A stretch of DNA of 64,000 nucleotides from Marivivens niveibacter (GTDB taxonomy: Bacteria; Pseudomonadota; Alphaproteobacteria; Rhodobacterales; Rhodobacteraceae). The stretch is taken from contig NZ_MSPP01000001.1 of the NCBI RefSeq assembly GCF_002150005.2, forward strand, positions 124,001-188,000. The letters are read 5' to 3'. The notes under the pieces are model-generated. The model was given only the letters and a program-made list of their open reading frames with translations, was not told where the DNA came from and ran no database searches. How positions within the stretch are numbered: the stretch's first letter is position 1; each line of letters begins with the position of its first letter. Below, one piece after another: positions 35,399 through 44,452 of this stretch. The translations under genes were made by a program, and so were the position numbers.

Positions 35399-37867
35399 CT
35401 GACCAAAACGCCAGACAGTCTACCGCATTTGCGATTGCCGATCTTTGCAACGCGCGTTGGCATGATTGCCGAACGCGTGGTGCGCGGGTTCTGGCCAGTC
35501 TGGACGATCGGCTTTGCGCTGCTTGCGCCTGTTTTGTTGGGCGTTTTGCCTGATATTCCGCTGGAAATCGTGTGGGCGGGGCTGGTGTTGGGCCTGCTGG
35601 GTATTGCCTATTTTCTGTATCGCGGCTGGAGGCAATTCAATTTCCCGACATTGGTCGAGGCGATGGCCCGCGTTGATGCGCGTTTGCCTGGGCGGCCCAT
35701 TTCTGCGCTTTACGACGCGCAGGCCATCGGGGCGAGTGACCCTGCATCGATCGCGATTTGGAACGCTCATATCGAACGGATGCGCGAACGGACGCGGGAT
35801 GCGAAACCCGTCGCTCCGAACCTAAGCGTCGCAACCGCCGACCCATACGGGTTGCGTTATATTGCGCTGCTGGCGGTGACGGTCGGCGTGTTGTTCGGCA
35901 GTGCATCGCGCGTGACGGCCCCTGCGATGGCAGGCCCGCAAACGGATACGATGACCGCATCTGGCGCGAGCTGGGAAGGCTGGATTGAACCGCCCAGCTA
36001 TACGGGCAAACCCACGCTGTATTTGTCCGACCTGACAGGCCGCGTCGAAGTCCCCAAAGGATCGCGCGTGACGCTGCGGTTTTACGGGGATGTGGGCGAT
36101 CTGACCTTGGCCGAAACGGTATCGGCGCGCGCGGCCGACATGGTGCCGCCCGCGTCGGACCAGTCGCAGACATTTGACATCCTGCAAGACGGCGAAATTT
36201 CGATCCTTGGCGCGATGCCACGGGCGTGGAATATCGCGGTGCAGCCTGATGCGATGCCCTTTGTCGAACTGACGGGCCCAGTGCAGGCGGATGCGATGGG
36301 GGTGATGACTCAGCCGTTTTTCGCCAGCGATGATTTCGGAATTGTGGGCGGTCAGGTTGCTATCCAACTGGATCTGACGGGCGTCGATCGCCGCTATGGC
36401 CTGATGGTTGATCCCGATCCGATCGCGCCGTTGATCGTTGATCTGCCCATTCCAATTTCCGGCAACCGCGCCGAATTTGACGAAGCCCTGATCGAAGATT
36501 TCAGTCAGCATATTCTGGCAAACATGCCCGTCACCATCGCGTTCGAAGTGACCGACGCGTTGGGGCAGGTAGGTGCCGCTGAACCTGAACAGATCGTTCT
36601 ACCGGGCCGCCGTTTTTTCCGCCCCGTGACCAAGGCCGTGATCGAACAGCGCCGCGATTTCATGTGGTCGAAATCGAACGCTCCGCGCGTTGCATCCATG
36701 CTGCGGGCGATTGCCTATCGCCCTGATCAGGCGTTCCGATCCCCAAACATCGATCCTATTTTCCGCGGTATCATCGAAAAAATCGAACTGGCCGTGGCTG
36801 ATGGATCGCTGGATGACGAAACGCAGGCCGAAATCGCGCAGAACCTGTGGGATCTTGCCATTGAATTAGAGGAGGGCGCGCTTGCTGACGCCCGCGAACG
36901 TCTGAACCGCGCACAGGAACGTCTGGCCGAGGCGATGCGCAACGGTGCATCCCCCGAAGAAATTCAGGAATTGATGCAAGAACTGCGCGACGCGACCGAC
37001 GATTACATGGATATGCTGGCCGAACAGATGCCTGATGGTGATGGGTCCGATCAGCCTGACAACAGTCAGGACACAAACGAAATCACGCAAGATGAAATCG
37101 ATGCGTTGATGGACCGTATTCAGGAATTGATGAACGAAGGCCGCATGGCCGAAGCTGCCGAATTGATGGAACAGCTGAACCAACTGCTGCAAAACCTACA
37201 GATGCAGAAATCGCAGTCACAGAATGGCGAAGGCAGCCCAGGCCAGCAATCGATGGAACAGCTGGGCGATACGTTGCGCGATCAGCAAGAACTGAACGAC
37301 GACGCTTTTAACGACCTGCAAGACCGCGCCTTTGGCGAAGAGGGCGAAGAAGGCGAAGAACAAGGCGGTCAGGATTTGGCAGATCGTCAACGTGAACTGC
37401 GCGAGTTGCTGGAACAACAGCGTCGTAATTTGCCCGTTCTGCCTGATGGACAAGAGGACGCCGCCCGCCGTTCGTTGGAACAGGCAGAACGTTCGATGGA
37501 CCGCGCTGAACAGGCATTGCGCGACGAAAATTTACCCGAAGCCGTCGATCGACAGGCCGAAGCGATCGATGCGCTGCGTGAAGGTATGCGCCAATTGGGC
37601 GAAGCATTGACCCAAAGCGAAGAAACGGATGCGGACTCTGATGGCGAATCTGATGGCGTGCAGCGCGGACAACGTCAGGCCAATATTGATCCGCTTGGCC
37701 GTCAGTCGGGGACCGAAGGGCCAGCGGGCACCGATCAGTCGATGATGCAAGAGGACGTTCAACGTCGCGCGGGCGAGCTTATGGATGAGATTCGTCGCCG
37801 TGCAGGTGAATTGGACCGCGACGAATTAGAGTTGGATTATCTACGCAGGCTGTTGGATCGGTTCTGA
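35399..37867 (+). CDS. DUF4175/TIGR02302 membrane protein with Gln-rich coiled coil
   Basis: The product is about 822 residues. Three membrane helices near the N-terminus (FWPVWTIGFALLAPVLLG, the next one soon after, and a third near 160) precede a beta-rich middle region with WIEPPSYTGKP and a long C-terminal part made of Gln/Glu/Asp/Met-rich coiled coil. The best start appears to be CTG at 35399: GGAG is 7 nt upstream and the protein then begins TKTPDSLPHLRLP, the normal family N-terminus. A TTG at 35429 and an ATG at 35462 lack a ribosome site. Role unknown, probably at the envelope. The stop abuts the convergent zinc-ribbon gene. Confidence 0.82.
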   Translation: MTKTPDSLPHLRLPIFATRVGMIAERVVRGFWPVWTIGFALLAPVLLGVLPDIPLEIVWAGLVLGLLGIAYFLYRGWRQFNFPTLVEAMARVDARLPGRPISALYDAQAIGASDPASIAIWNAHIERMRERTRDAKPVAPNLSVATADPYGLRYIALLAVTVGVLFGSASRVTAPAMAGPQTDTMTASGASWEGWIEPPSYTGKPTLYLSDLTGRVEVPKGSRVTLRFYGDVGDLTLAETVSARAADMVPPASDQSQTFDILQDGEISILGAMPRAWNIAVQPDAMPFVELTGPVQADAMGVMTQPFFASDDFGIVGGQVAIQLDLTGVDRRYGLMVDPDPIAPLIVDLPIPISGNRAEFDEALIEDFSQHILANMPVTIAFEVTDALGQVGAAEPEQIVLPGRRFFRPVTKAVIEQRRDFMWSKSNAPRVASMLRAIAYRPDQAFRSPNIDPIFRGIIEKIELAVADGSLDDETQAEIAQNLWDLAIELEEGALADARERLNRAQERLAEAMRNGASPEEIQELMQELRDATDDYMDMLAEQMPDGDGSDQPDNSQDTNEITQDEIDALMDRIQELMNEGRMAEAAELMEQLNQLLQNLQMQKSQSQNGEGSPGQQSMEQLGDTLRDQQELNDDAFNDLQDRAFGEEGEEGEEQGGQDLADRQRELRELLEQQRRNLPVLPDGQEDAARRSLEQAERSMDRAEQALRDENLPEAVDRQAEAIDALREGMRQLGEALTQSEETDADSDGESDGVQRGQRQANIDPLGRQSGTEGPAGTDQSMMQEDVQRRAGELMDEIRRRAGELDRDELELDYLRRLLDRF

Positions 37868-38854
37868 TCAGCCATCGCTGGATTGCGACGATAAGAACCC
37901 TTCGACGGCTGAATTCAGAGACACACGCAACCCGTCCACCCAAGTGCTGTAGCTGTCCAATGGGGCCGCGACGGTAGGGATCATATCACCGATGGTATCA
38001 CCATAGATATAACCCGCTGCTGCAATGCCTGCGGCAATGATTGTGCCTAGAAACCCAGTGCGGAAGCCGCTGCGATTTTCTTGTTCGACCTTTTCACTAG
38101 TAGGAACAGTTCGGTCCGCTGCGGACCGAAGGGTCGAATTGATTTCTTCGATGTCGGGCAGCAAATCTTTGCGTGGACCATCGGTAGCGTTCTCTTCACC
38201 TTTTAGCGTCGAAAGACGGCGCTGAACCTCTAACGAATGTCGTTCCTCTGGGTCCATGTCTGGCGTGTCGGACAGGTCATCCAGACCCAGATCAGGTTGG
38301 CTTTCGATTGGATCGGGGTCTTGGGCCCGACGGGACGCGGCCAGATCCGCCTCTTCGCGTAGGATGCTAGCGATTGCGGGGTCGATGGTCCGTGCGGGGC
38401 GGGTCGGACGAATCCGTGCAGGCATGACGCCGATAGGTTCGTCTTCCGCGTCATCGGGTTCATCGTCGTCTTCGGAATAATCATGGAAATCGGCAGGGGC
38501 GACGGTTTCTTCTGCGTCATCCTCTTCTTCGAGTTCGGGGTCTTCGAATTCGTAATGTTCGTCGCTGTCGTTTGTATCAATCGACAAAACGGATGCGATT
38601 ACATCGTCTTCTGCCTCTGGTGCTGCATTAACTGTTTCTGGTTCAGGTTGCGGCTCTGGCTCTGGCTGCGGCTCTGGTTCAGGTGCAGGTGGTGGGGGTT
38701 GAATTTCAACGCCGCCAACCTCTTCGGCTGATTCATATGGATTTTCGAACCAAGTATTGCCGCAGTTGGAACATTGTACATCACGTCCCGTTTCGGGGAT
38801 GATGTCGTCAGGAACTTCGTATTGCGCGCCGCAATTTGGGCAAGTGAGCCGCAT
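37868..38854 (-). CDS. Zinc-ribbon protein with acidic linker and C-terminal membrane helix
   Basis: The 328-residue product starts with an MJ0042-type zinc ribbon (MRLTCPNCGAQYEVP and VQCSNCGNTW, four Cys). A Pro/Glu repeat (alternating PEPEPQ) follows, then an acidic disordered linker, and one membrane helix near residue 275 (FLGTIIAAGIAAAGYIYG) with a short outer tail. The ATG at 38854 was chosen for the conserved N-terminus. It is divergent from ftsEX with a 171-bp spacer. Function is not known; zinc ribbons of this type in alphaproteobacteria often sit with cell-division or envelope genes. Confidence 0.75.
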   Translation of the reverse strand: MRLTCPNCGAQYEVPDDIIPETGRDVQCSNCGNTWFENPYESAEEVGGVEIQPPPPAPEPEPQPEPEPQPEPETVNAAPEAEDDVIASVLSIDTNDSDEHYEFEDPELEEEDDAEETVAPADFHDYSEDDDEPDDAEDEPIGVMPARIRPTRPARTIDPAIASILREEADLAASRRAQDPDPIESQPDLGLDDLSDTPDMDPEERHSLEVQRRLSTLKGEENATDGPRKDLLPDIEEINSTLRSAADRTVPTSEKVEQENRSGFRTGFLGTIIAAGIAAAGYIYGDTIGDMIPTVAAPLDSYSTWVDGLRVSLNSAVEGFLSSQSSDG

Positions 38855-39025
38855 TAGCCATTCTCCAACGTCCAAGGAACGGACGAAATATTCGGTGTCT
38901 TTCGAGTATTAACAATCACTTATTATTTGGAAAAGCGAAACAATGCCTCTCTCTTCTGAGGTGATTGAATTCTGACTGTGTTTTAGGCAGAACACAAACG
39001 GCATGGTGCATGAAAGGATTTTTCA

Positions 39026-39700
39026 GTGATCGAACTGGATCGGGTTGCGTATTCCTATGGTGGCGGGGAACTGTTTTCGGACGTTTCGCTCACGCTTGCG
39101 CCGGGGTCATTTCAGTTTCTGACGGGGCCGTCAGGGGCTGGTAAAACGACTTTGCTGAAATTGTGTTACGGCGAATTGGTTTCGACGGCGGGCTATGTCC
39201 GCCTGTTCGGTAAAAATACGCGTGAAATGGAACGCGACGATGTTGCGATGTCGCGCCGTAAAATTGGTGTTGTCCATCAGGATTGCCAATTTTTGGATCA
39301 TCTGTCGGTGGCCGAAAATATCGCATTGCCACTGACAGTTTCTGGCCGTGCCCAAGAGGCGGGCGATTATCTAGAAGATTTGCTGCGTTGGGTCGGTCTG
39401 ACGCATCAGGCATCACAATTGCCACCGCAACTATCGGGGGGTGAACGCCAACGTGCGGCTTTGGCCCGTGCCGTCATCATTTCGCCTGACGTGATCATCG
39501 CGGACGAACCGACGGGGAACATTGATTGGGAGATGTCTCAGCGTTTGCTGCAGTTGTTGGTCGAGCTGAACAAGATGGGTAAAACCGTGCTGATTGCGAC
39601 GCATGATCTGAATTTGATCCGCGCATCAAAATCGCAGGTATCGACGCGCGTCTTGCGCCTTGCGAACCGCCGTCTACATGTCGCGGGGGCAGAGCTATGA
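39026..39700 (+). CDS. ftsE: Cell division ATP-binding protein FtsE
   Basis: FtsE is the ATPase of the FtsEX complex that controls septal peptidoglycan hydrolases. The 224-residue ABC protein shows Walker A GPSGAGKTT (about 32-40), Q-loop, signature LSGGERQRAALARA (about 136) and Walker B VIIADEPTG (about 159-167). The start is GTG at 39026 with AAAGGA 7 nt upstream. It overlaps ftsX by 4 bp (ATGA). Confidence 0.94.
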   Translation: MIELDRVAYSYGGGELFSDVSLTLAPGSFQFLTGPSGAGKTTLLKLCYGELVSTAGYVRLFGKNTREMERDDVAMSRRKIGVVHQDCQFLDHLSVAENIALPLTVSGRAQEAGDYLEDLLRWVGLTHQASQLPPQLSGGERQRAALARAVIISPDVIIADEPTGNIDWEMSQRLLQLLVELNKMGKTVLIATHDLNLIRASKSQVSTRVLRLANRRLHVAGAEL

Positions 39701-40602
39701 AGGTCAACCTAGGGCGATATATGTCGATGCTGGCTGGCGATCCGCTGGCTGATCGGGCCGTGCCGCCGACGGGATATACGGCAAACCTAACGGTCTTTAC
39801 GGCGGGCGCGATGGCGTTTTTGGCAGTCTTTGCGCTGGCTTTGTCTTTGGCAACAGGCCGGTTGGCGGATCGTTGGTCGGCAGAATTGGCGCGCACGTCA
39901 ACGCTGCGCATTTCCGCGCCTGCAGACCAATTGGCCGCTCAAGAGGCCGCAGCCGTCCGCGTTTTGGAAACGACCCCCGGTGTTGCGTCGGCAAAGCCGC
40001 TGACAACCGAAGAACAACAGGCATTGCTGGAACCGTGGTTCGGGCCTGATCTGCCGGTTGAAACGCTACCGATCCCGCGACTGATCGAAATTATCGAAGA
40101 AGGCGATGGATATGACCCCGCAGGCCTACGAGCCCGTCTACAGGCCGAAGTGCCAGGTGCGATTTTGGACGATCACACACGTTGGCGCGAACCGCTAATT
40201 GCGGCGGCGAACCGTCTTAGGTTGCTCGCAACGGTTGCAATTTTGTTGATCGCTGCGGCAACGGGCGCGATGATTACCCTAGCGGCCCAAGCTGCTTTGG
40301 CAGCAAATGCCCAAGTAATCCGCGTTATGCGTTTGGTTGGTGCGCGCGATTTATATATCGCGGGGGCCTTTGTGCGGCGGTTTACCTTGCGATCTTTGAC
40401 TGGATCGGCGGCAGGCACTGCGGCGGGTATGCTGGCCGTACTGTTGCTGCCAAAGACCGAAGTCGCAGGCGGATTTTTAACGGGTCTGGGATTTCAAGGC
40501 GCGGGCTGGATCGCGCCACTGGTGATCCCGCCTCTGGCTGCTATCGTGGCCTTTTTTGCAACCCGCGCGGCGGCGCTGCGTACACTTAGGGCCAATTCAT
40601 GA
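39697..40602 (+). CDS. ftsX: Cell division protein FtsX
   Basis: The 301-residue membrane partner of FtsE has a membrane helix near residues 32-52, a periplasmic loop of about 110 residues, then three C-terminal helices (LLATVAILLIAAATGAMITLA, a second after VRRFTLRSLTG, and a third near the end). The loop is where FtsX binds hydrolase activators. It overlaps ftsE and plsC by 4 bp each. Confidence 0.9.
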   Translation: MKVNLGRYMSMLAGDPLADRAVPPTGYTANLTVFTAGAMAFLAVFALALSLATGRLADRWSAELARTSTLRISAPADQLAAQEAAAVRVLETTPGVASAKPLTTEEQQALLEPWFGPDLPVETLPIPRLIEIIEEGDGYDPAGLRARLQAEVPGAILDDHTRWREPLIAAANRLRLLATVAILLIAAATGAMITLAAQAALAANAQVIRVMRLVGARDLYIAGAFVRRFTLRSLTGSAAGTAAGMLAVLLLPKTEVAGGFLTGLGFQGAGWIAPLVIPPLAAIVAFFATRAAALRTLRANS

Positions 40603-41321
40603 TTGTCATTCAATTTCTGCGGTCGATGATTTTCCATGTCGTTATCTATGTTGGCATGGTGATCTTCGCGATTGGGTTCTTACCTTGGATGCTGGTCGAT
40701 AAACGTGGTGGTCACGCTGCGTGTCATGCGTGGTGTTATTTTGTGTTATGTTGCGCGCGCTGGATCATCGGCCTAAAATGCGAAGTCCGCGGTACCCCCC
40801 CAACGGACGAGGTTTTGGTTGCGGGCAAACACCAGTCTTTTCTGGATATCATCATGATCTACGGCGCGATGCCGCGTGGTAAGTTCATCATGAAAAAGGA
40901 AATCCTATACACGCCCATCGTTGGTCAATATGGTCTGCGGATCGGTTGTATCCCTGTGGATCGTGGCAAGCGCGGCGTCGCCATCAAAAAGATGGTTGCC
41001 GATGTAGCAGCGGGTCGGTCTGATCCAGGTCAGTTGATCATTTTCCCCCAAGGCACCCGTGTGCCTGTCGGTGAAAAACGCCCGTATAAGATCGGGTCGG
41101 CGGTATTGTATCGTGAATTGAATCAGGACTGCGTGCCTGTGGCAGTGAATGTGGGTGTAACGTGGCCTAGCCACGGATTGATCCGCTATAGCGGAACCGC
41201 CGTGGTCGAATTTTTGCCGCGCATCAAACCAGGCTTGGCCACAGACGAATTCATGCAGCGACTTGAGGCCACAATCGAAACCGCCTCTGATAAATTGGCG
41301 GCAGAGGCTCTGGGGAAATGA
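40599..41321 (+). CDS. plsC: 1-acyl-sn-glycerol-3-phosphate acyltransferase
   Basis: PlsC adds the second acyl chain to make phosphatidic acid. The 240-residue protein has an N-terminal membrane helix, the catalytic NHx4D-like motif as KHQSFLD (about 72-78) and FPQGTR (about 149-154), where the usual Glu of EGTR is Gln. It overlaps ftsX and the next gene by 4 bp each (ATGA), so lipid synthesis is coupled to the division genes. Confidence 0.92.
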   Translation: MIVIQFLRSMIFHVVIYVGMVIFAIGFLPWMLVDKRGGHAACHAWCYFVLCCARWIIGLKCEVRGTPPTDEVLVAGKHQSFLDIIMIYGAMPRGKFIMKKEILYTPIVGQYGLRIGCIPVDRGKRGVAIKKMVADVAAGRSDPGQLIIFPQGTRVPVGEKRPYKIGSAVLYRELNQDCVPVAVNVGVTWPSHGLIRYSGTAVVEFLPRIKPGLATDEFMQRLEATIETASDKLAAEALGK

Positions 41322-41929
41322 TCCGGTTGGTCCAGAACCCGCTGCATCCCTATGCGGCCTATCTGGATGTGGATCGCCTGACTCAACATGATGACCTGAA
41401 CGCGGTCGAATTGCCCGAAGGGTACGACCGCGTGATCGCCACGCTGCCATTCGATCACGATTATGACCTGTCAGAATGGTCTGAAATGTCCCGATCTGGC
41501 GTTTTTAATTTAGCGGCACGCGCAGTTGATTGCCCAAATGCGCGGGTTGTTGCGGCATCGCAAATGGATCAATGGCTGAACGCCCATTGGGATTATTACC
41601 GCGATTGCAAGTCTGATAACCTGCCTGAAAAACCCACCAACCTGCGCCATACCTTTGGGCAATCCATCGAAGACGGCACCGCCGCATTTATCGGCGGAGG
41701 CTTTGCATCGTTGCGCGGTATGCGAGGGGGCGTTGCCGAGGCAGGATGGATCGCAGGCAATCGCGCCGAAATCAATGAGGCGATTGATTGGTGTCTGACC
41801 CAAGCCGACCGCATCGGCGCGCGCGTCGTCCAATTTGATGCCGAAGATACTGATCCGTTTTTATGGTCGGCTTTGATGGCGCGGGGAAAACCCGCAGAAA
41901 CCTACGTCACGTATCAAAAAACGAACTAG
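41318..41929 (+). CDS. Hypothetical protein in the ftsEX-plsC unit
   Basis: The 203-residue soluble protein is not in a family I recognise. It begins MIRLVQNPLHPYAAYLD and has a central segment FGQSIEDGTAAFIGGGFASLRGM and a C-terminal GARVVQFDAEDTDPFLWSALMARG. The ending recalls the last strand-helix of GNAT folds, but no acetyl-CoA loop is seen. It is coupled to plsC by ATGA, and its stop overlaps the convergent tadA by 4 bp. Confidence 0.6.
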   Translation: MIRLVQNPLHPYAAYLDVDRLTQHDDLNAVELPEGYDRVIATLPFDHDYDLSEWSEMSRSGVFNLAARAVDCPNARVVAASQMDQWLNAHWDYYRDCKSDNLPEKPTNLRHTFGQSIEDGTAAFIGGGFASLRGMRGGVAEAGWIAGNRAEINEAIDWCLTQADRIGARVVQFDAEDTDPFLWSALMARGKPAETYVTYQKTN

Positions 41930-42375
41930 CGTTTTGCAGCGAAAAAATCGCGCAACAGGTCTTCGGCGGCTTTGGCGTCGATGCCGTCATAGACCTCGGG
42001 CGTGTGATGGCATTGTTTGTGGGAATAGATACGCGGTCCCACTTCGACGCCGCCCGATTTCGGATCGGACGCGCCATAATACAGGCGGCTGATACGCGCA
42101 AATGAAATGACAGATGCACACATGGGGCAGGGTTCCAGCGTCACATATAGGTCATGACCAACCAGCCGTTCCGACCCGATTTGGGCGCACGCATCGCGTA
42201 TCGCTAAAACTTCGGCATGAGCGGTGGGATCGGATAATTCGCGCGTCCTGTTTCCCGCGCGGGCTATGATGTCGCCAGACGGGGACACGATCACGGCGCC
42301 CACGGGTACTTCGCCCCGTTCGGCTGCGGCGTGGGCCTCTTTCATGGCTTCGGACATGTAGCTGCGGAATTTCAT
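41926..42375 (-). CDS. tadA: tRNA-specific adenosine-34 deaminase
   Basis: TadA converts A34 to inosine in tRNA-Arg(ACG). The 149-residue cytidine-deaminase-fold enzyme has the zinc site THAEVLAI (His and catalytic Glu, about 60-67) and PCPMC (about 92-96), plus the VGAVIVSPSG strand. ATG at 42375 gives the normal length; the longer open frame is non-coding. It is divergent from rluB. Confidence 0.95.
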   Translation of the reverse strand: MKFRSYMSEAMKEAHAAAERGEVPVGAVIVSPSGDIIARAGNRTRELSDPTAHAEVLAIRDACAQIGSERLVGHDLYVTLEPCPMCASVISFARISRLYYGASDPKSGGVEVGPRIYSHKQCHHTPEVYDGIDAKAAEDLLRDFFAAKR

Positions 42376-42461
42376 ATCGTCTTGTGCGATGGGGCGTCTT
42401 TTCGCGCAACCCTTAACCGCTACCGATTGCGCAAAGCGCCGTGCTGCGATTAAAGGGGTAT

Positions 42462-43271
42462 ATGACCAAAGATACCCCAACGGGCGATCGCATCGCCAAA
42501 GTCCTATCCCGCGCTGGCGTCGCATCGCGCCGCGAAGCGGAACGCATGATCACCGAAGGCCGTGTCAAAGTGAACGGCAAGGTGATTGATAGCCCTGCGC
42601 TGAATGTGACCCTAAAGGATCGCATTCAGGTGGATGGGAAATGGGTGTCTGAACCTGAACCTGCGCGTTTGTGGCTGTATCACAAACCTGTGGGTCTAGT
42701 GACCACAACCCGCGACGAAAAAGGCCGCGAGACCGTTTTCGATCAATTGCCCGAAGATATGCCGCGCGTCATGAGCGTGGGCCGTTTGGATTTGAATTCC
42801 GAAGGTTTGTTGTTGTTGACCAACGACGGCGAATTGAAACGGAATTTGGAATTGCCATCAACGGGTTGGCTGCGCCGCTATCGTGTGCGCGTCAAAGGTA
42901 ACGGCGAAAAAATCGATATCGAGGCTCTGCGCAAAGGCGTCACCGTTGATGGTGTGAAATATGCACCGATGGAAGTGATTTTTGACCGCCAGCAGGGCGC
43001 GAATGCGTGGTTCACCATCGCCTTGCGCGAAGGTAAAAATCGCGAAATCCGCCGCGCGATGGAACATGTGGGCGCGACCGTGAACCGTTTGCTGCGCCTG
43101 TCCTATGGTCCATTCCAGTTGGGCAACCTAAAGGCTGGCGAAGTCGAAGAGGTCAAGCGCCGCGTGCTGCGTGATCAGATGGGATGGGATGCGGAAATGA
43201 AACCGCTGACCAAACCCAAACCGAAACCTGCGCGCCGCCGTAAACCTTCGGCGACGGGGAAAAACAGCTAA
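42462..43271 (+). CDS. rluB: 23S rRNA pseudouridine synthase, RluB type
   Basis: The 269-residue product has an N-terminal S4 domain (RIAKVLSRAGVASRREAERMI) and a RsuA/RluB catalytic domain with the catalytic Asp in GRLDLNSEGLLLLTNDG (about 109-125). A basic C-terminal tail (PKPKPARRRKP) may bind RNA. It resembles RluB (Psi2605) more than RsuA, but RluE/F-type function is not excluded. AAAGGGG precedes the ATG. Confidence 0.92.
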   Translation: MTKDTPTGDRIAKVLSRAGVASRREAERMITEGRVKVNGKVIDSPALNVTLKDRIQVDGKWVSEPEPARLWLYHKPVGLVTTTRDEKGRETVFDQLPEDMPRVMSVGRLDLNSEGLLLLTNDGELKRNLELPSTGWLRRYRVRVKGNGEKIDIEALRKGVTVDGVKYAPMEVIFDRQQGANAWFTIALREGKNREIRRAMEHVGATVNRLLRLSYGPFQLGNLKAGEVEEVKRRVLRDQMGWDAEMKPLTKPKPKPARRRKPSATGKNS

Positions 43272-43467
43272 ATCTATCCCCTTGCGTGAAATCTGTGCCA
43301 ACGTCATGGTGTTGGCATGGATTGGGGACATTGTTGGATTTGAAACGGGCTTGGCCTGACAAATCCGCGCATACGGATTCCAGTTCAAAAAGATCGACCT
43401 TGGCGCATTGTCATGCGGCTGTTGTGCCGCGCGCCTATGGTCACACGGAATGAAAATGGAATTTTGA
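43272..43467 (+). other. Intergenic region before the XpaC/TelA cluster
   Basis: This 196-bp stretch has no gene that I can support. It holds a hairpin TGCCAAC-8 nt-GTTGGCA (43296-43317) just after rluB, without a T run. The promoter of the following cluster must lie in the rest, but no clear -35/-10 pair stands out. Confidence 0.5.
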
Positions 43468-43554
43468 ATGCCCAAAGCCTTTCGCAATATTGCTTTTGCG
43501 CTGTTGATGGTCCTGATGTTTGGTGTCGTCACTGGCACAATTGGGGGGCTGTGA
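43468..43554 (+). CDS. 28-residue membrane peptide before XpaC
   Basis: The ORF reads MPKAFRNIAFALLMVLMFGV and eight more residues, a short basic head and one membrane helix. Its stop overlaps the next ATG as TGATG, which supports translation. A GGA lies 7 nt upstream as a weak ribosome site. It may be a small member of the cluster or a leader that couples translation of the XpaC gene. Confidence 0.5.
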   Translation: MPKAFRNIAFALLMVLMFGVVTGTIGGL

Positions 43555-44441
43555 TGGCTAAACGGTTTGGCGGAAAATACAGCCCCGACGGCAACGCAGA
43601 TAGCGGTGCAACCTCCAATGTCATGGTTTCGGACGACCGCCGCGTTGATCCTGCTGGTGGTAAATCCAATGTGATGTTTGTCCCGCCGGTTGTTCTGGCG
43701 TTCACGTCAATTCGACAAGAGCCGACCACGATGATCACGGGCCTGATTTGTGCCGCCATTTTGGGGCTGGGGGCATGGCTATTACGCGAAGGATTGCGCG
43801 CCGAGGCGGCCTATAACGCGCGATCGATTGCGCGCCGGCCTGCGCTGCCGCGTAAAATTTTGGCGGCTATTTTGGCTAGCGTCGGAATTGCTGGTGCCGC
43901 GCTGTCCAAAGATGCGGGTATCATTGGTGCGGTTATTTACGGCATCGCGGCGGGCGGTTTGCATATCGCCGCGTTTGGGATTGATCCGCTACAGAATAAA
44001 CGGCTCGAAGGGATTGATGATTTTCAGCAAGACCGCGTTGCCCGCGTTGTGGACGAGGCGGAAACCTATCTGTCTGCAATGTCTGATCACATCGCATCGC
44101 TGAATGATCGCAAACTGGATATCCGCGTCGCGTCGTTCCAATCCGCTGCCCGCCACATGATCCGCACCGTAGAAGAGGACCCCCGCGATCTAACGGGCGC
44201 GCGCAAATATTTGGGCGTGTACCTAATGGGTGCCCGCGATGCCGCCGTCAAATTCGCGGACCTTTATAAACGGGCCAAAGACGAAGATGCGCGGTCCAGC
44301 TTTGAACAATTGCTGACGGATCTCGAGAGCAATTTCGCCGCCAAAACCAACAAGATGCTGAATGATGATCGCACGGACATGGATATTGAAATCAAAGTCC
44401 TGCGCGACCGACTGAAACGAGAGGGCGTAAAGCCCGAGTGA
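43554..44441 (+). CDS. XpaC-family membrane protein
   Basis: The 295-residue protein matches the family labelled 5-bromo-4-chloroindolyl phosphate hydrolysis protein (XpaC). After an N-terminal soluble stretch there are about three short membrane helices (ITGLICAAILGLGAWLL, KILAAILASVGIAGAAL, and IIGAVIYGIAAGGLHIAAF) and a helical cytoplasmic C-terminal domain. XpaC is regularly encoded beside TelA, as here. The family name is historical and no enzyme activity is established. ATG at 43554 is coupled to the small upstream peptide. Confidence 0.82.
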   Translation: MAKRFGGKYSPDGNADSGATSNVMVSDDRRVDPAGGKSNVMFVPPVVLAFTSIRQEPTTMITGLICAAILGLGAWLLREGLRAEAAYNARSIARRPALPRKILAAILASVGIAGAALSKDAGIIGAVIYGIAAGGLHIAAFGIDPLQNKRLEGIDDFQQDRVARVVDEAETYLSAMSDHIASLNDRKLDIRVASFQSAARHMIRTVEEDPRDLTGARKYLGVYLMGARDAAVKFADLYKRAKDEDARSSFEQLLTDLESNFAAKTNKMLNDDRTDMDIEIKVLRDRLKREGVKPE

Positions 44442-44452
44442 TGGAGAACACC

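Noticed and set aside
38640-38700. Short tandem repeat encoding Pro-Glu, considered as a phase-variable tract
   Set aside because: The repeat units are imperfect at the DNA level and change length in multiples of codons only, so on/off switching is unlikely.
43296-43317. Hairpin after rluB as a terminator
   Set aside because: The 7-bp stem is followed by TGGATTGGGG and no T tract.
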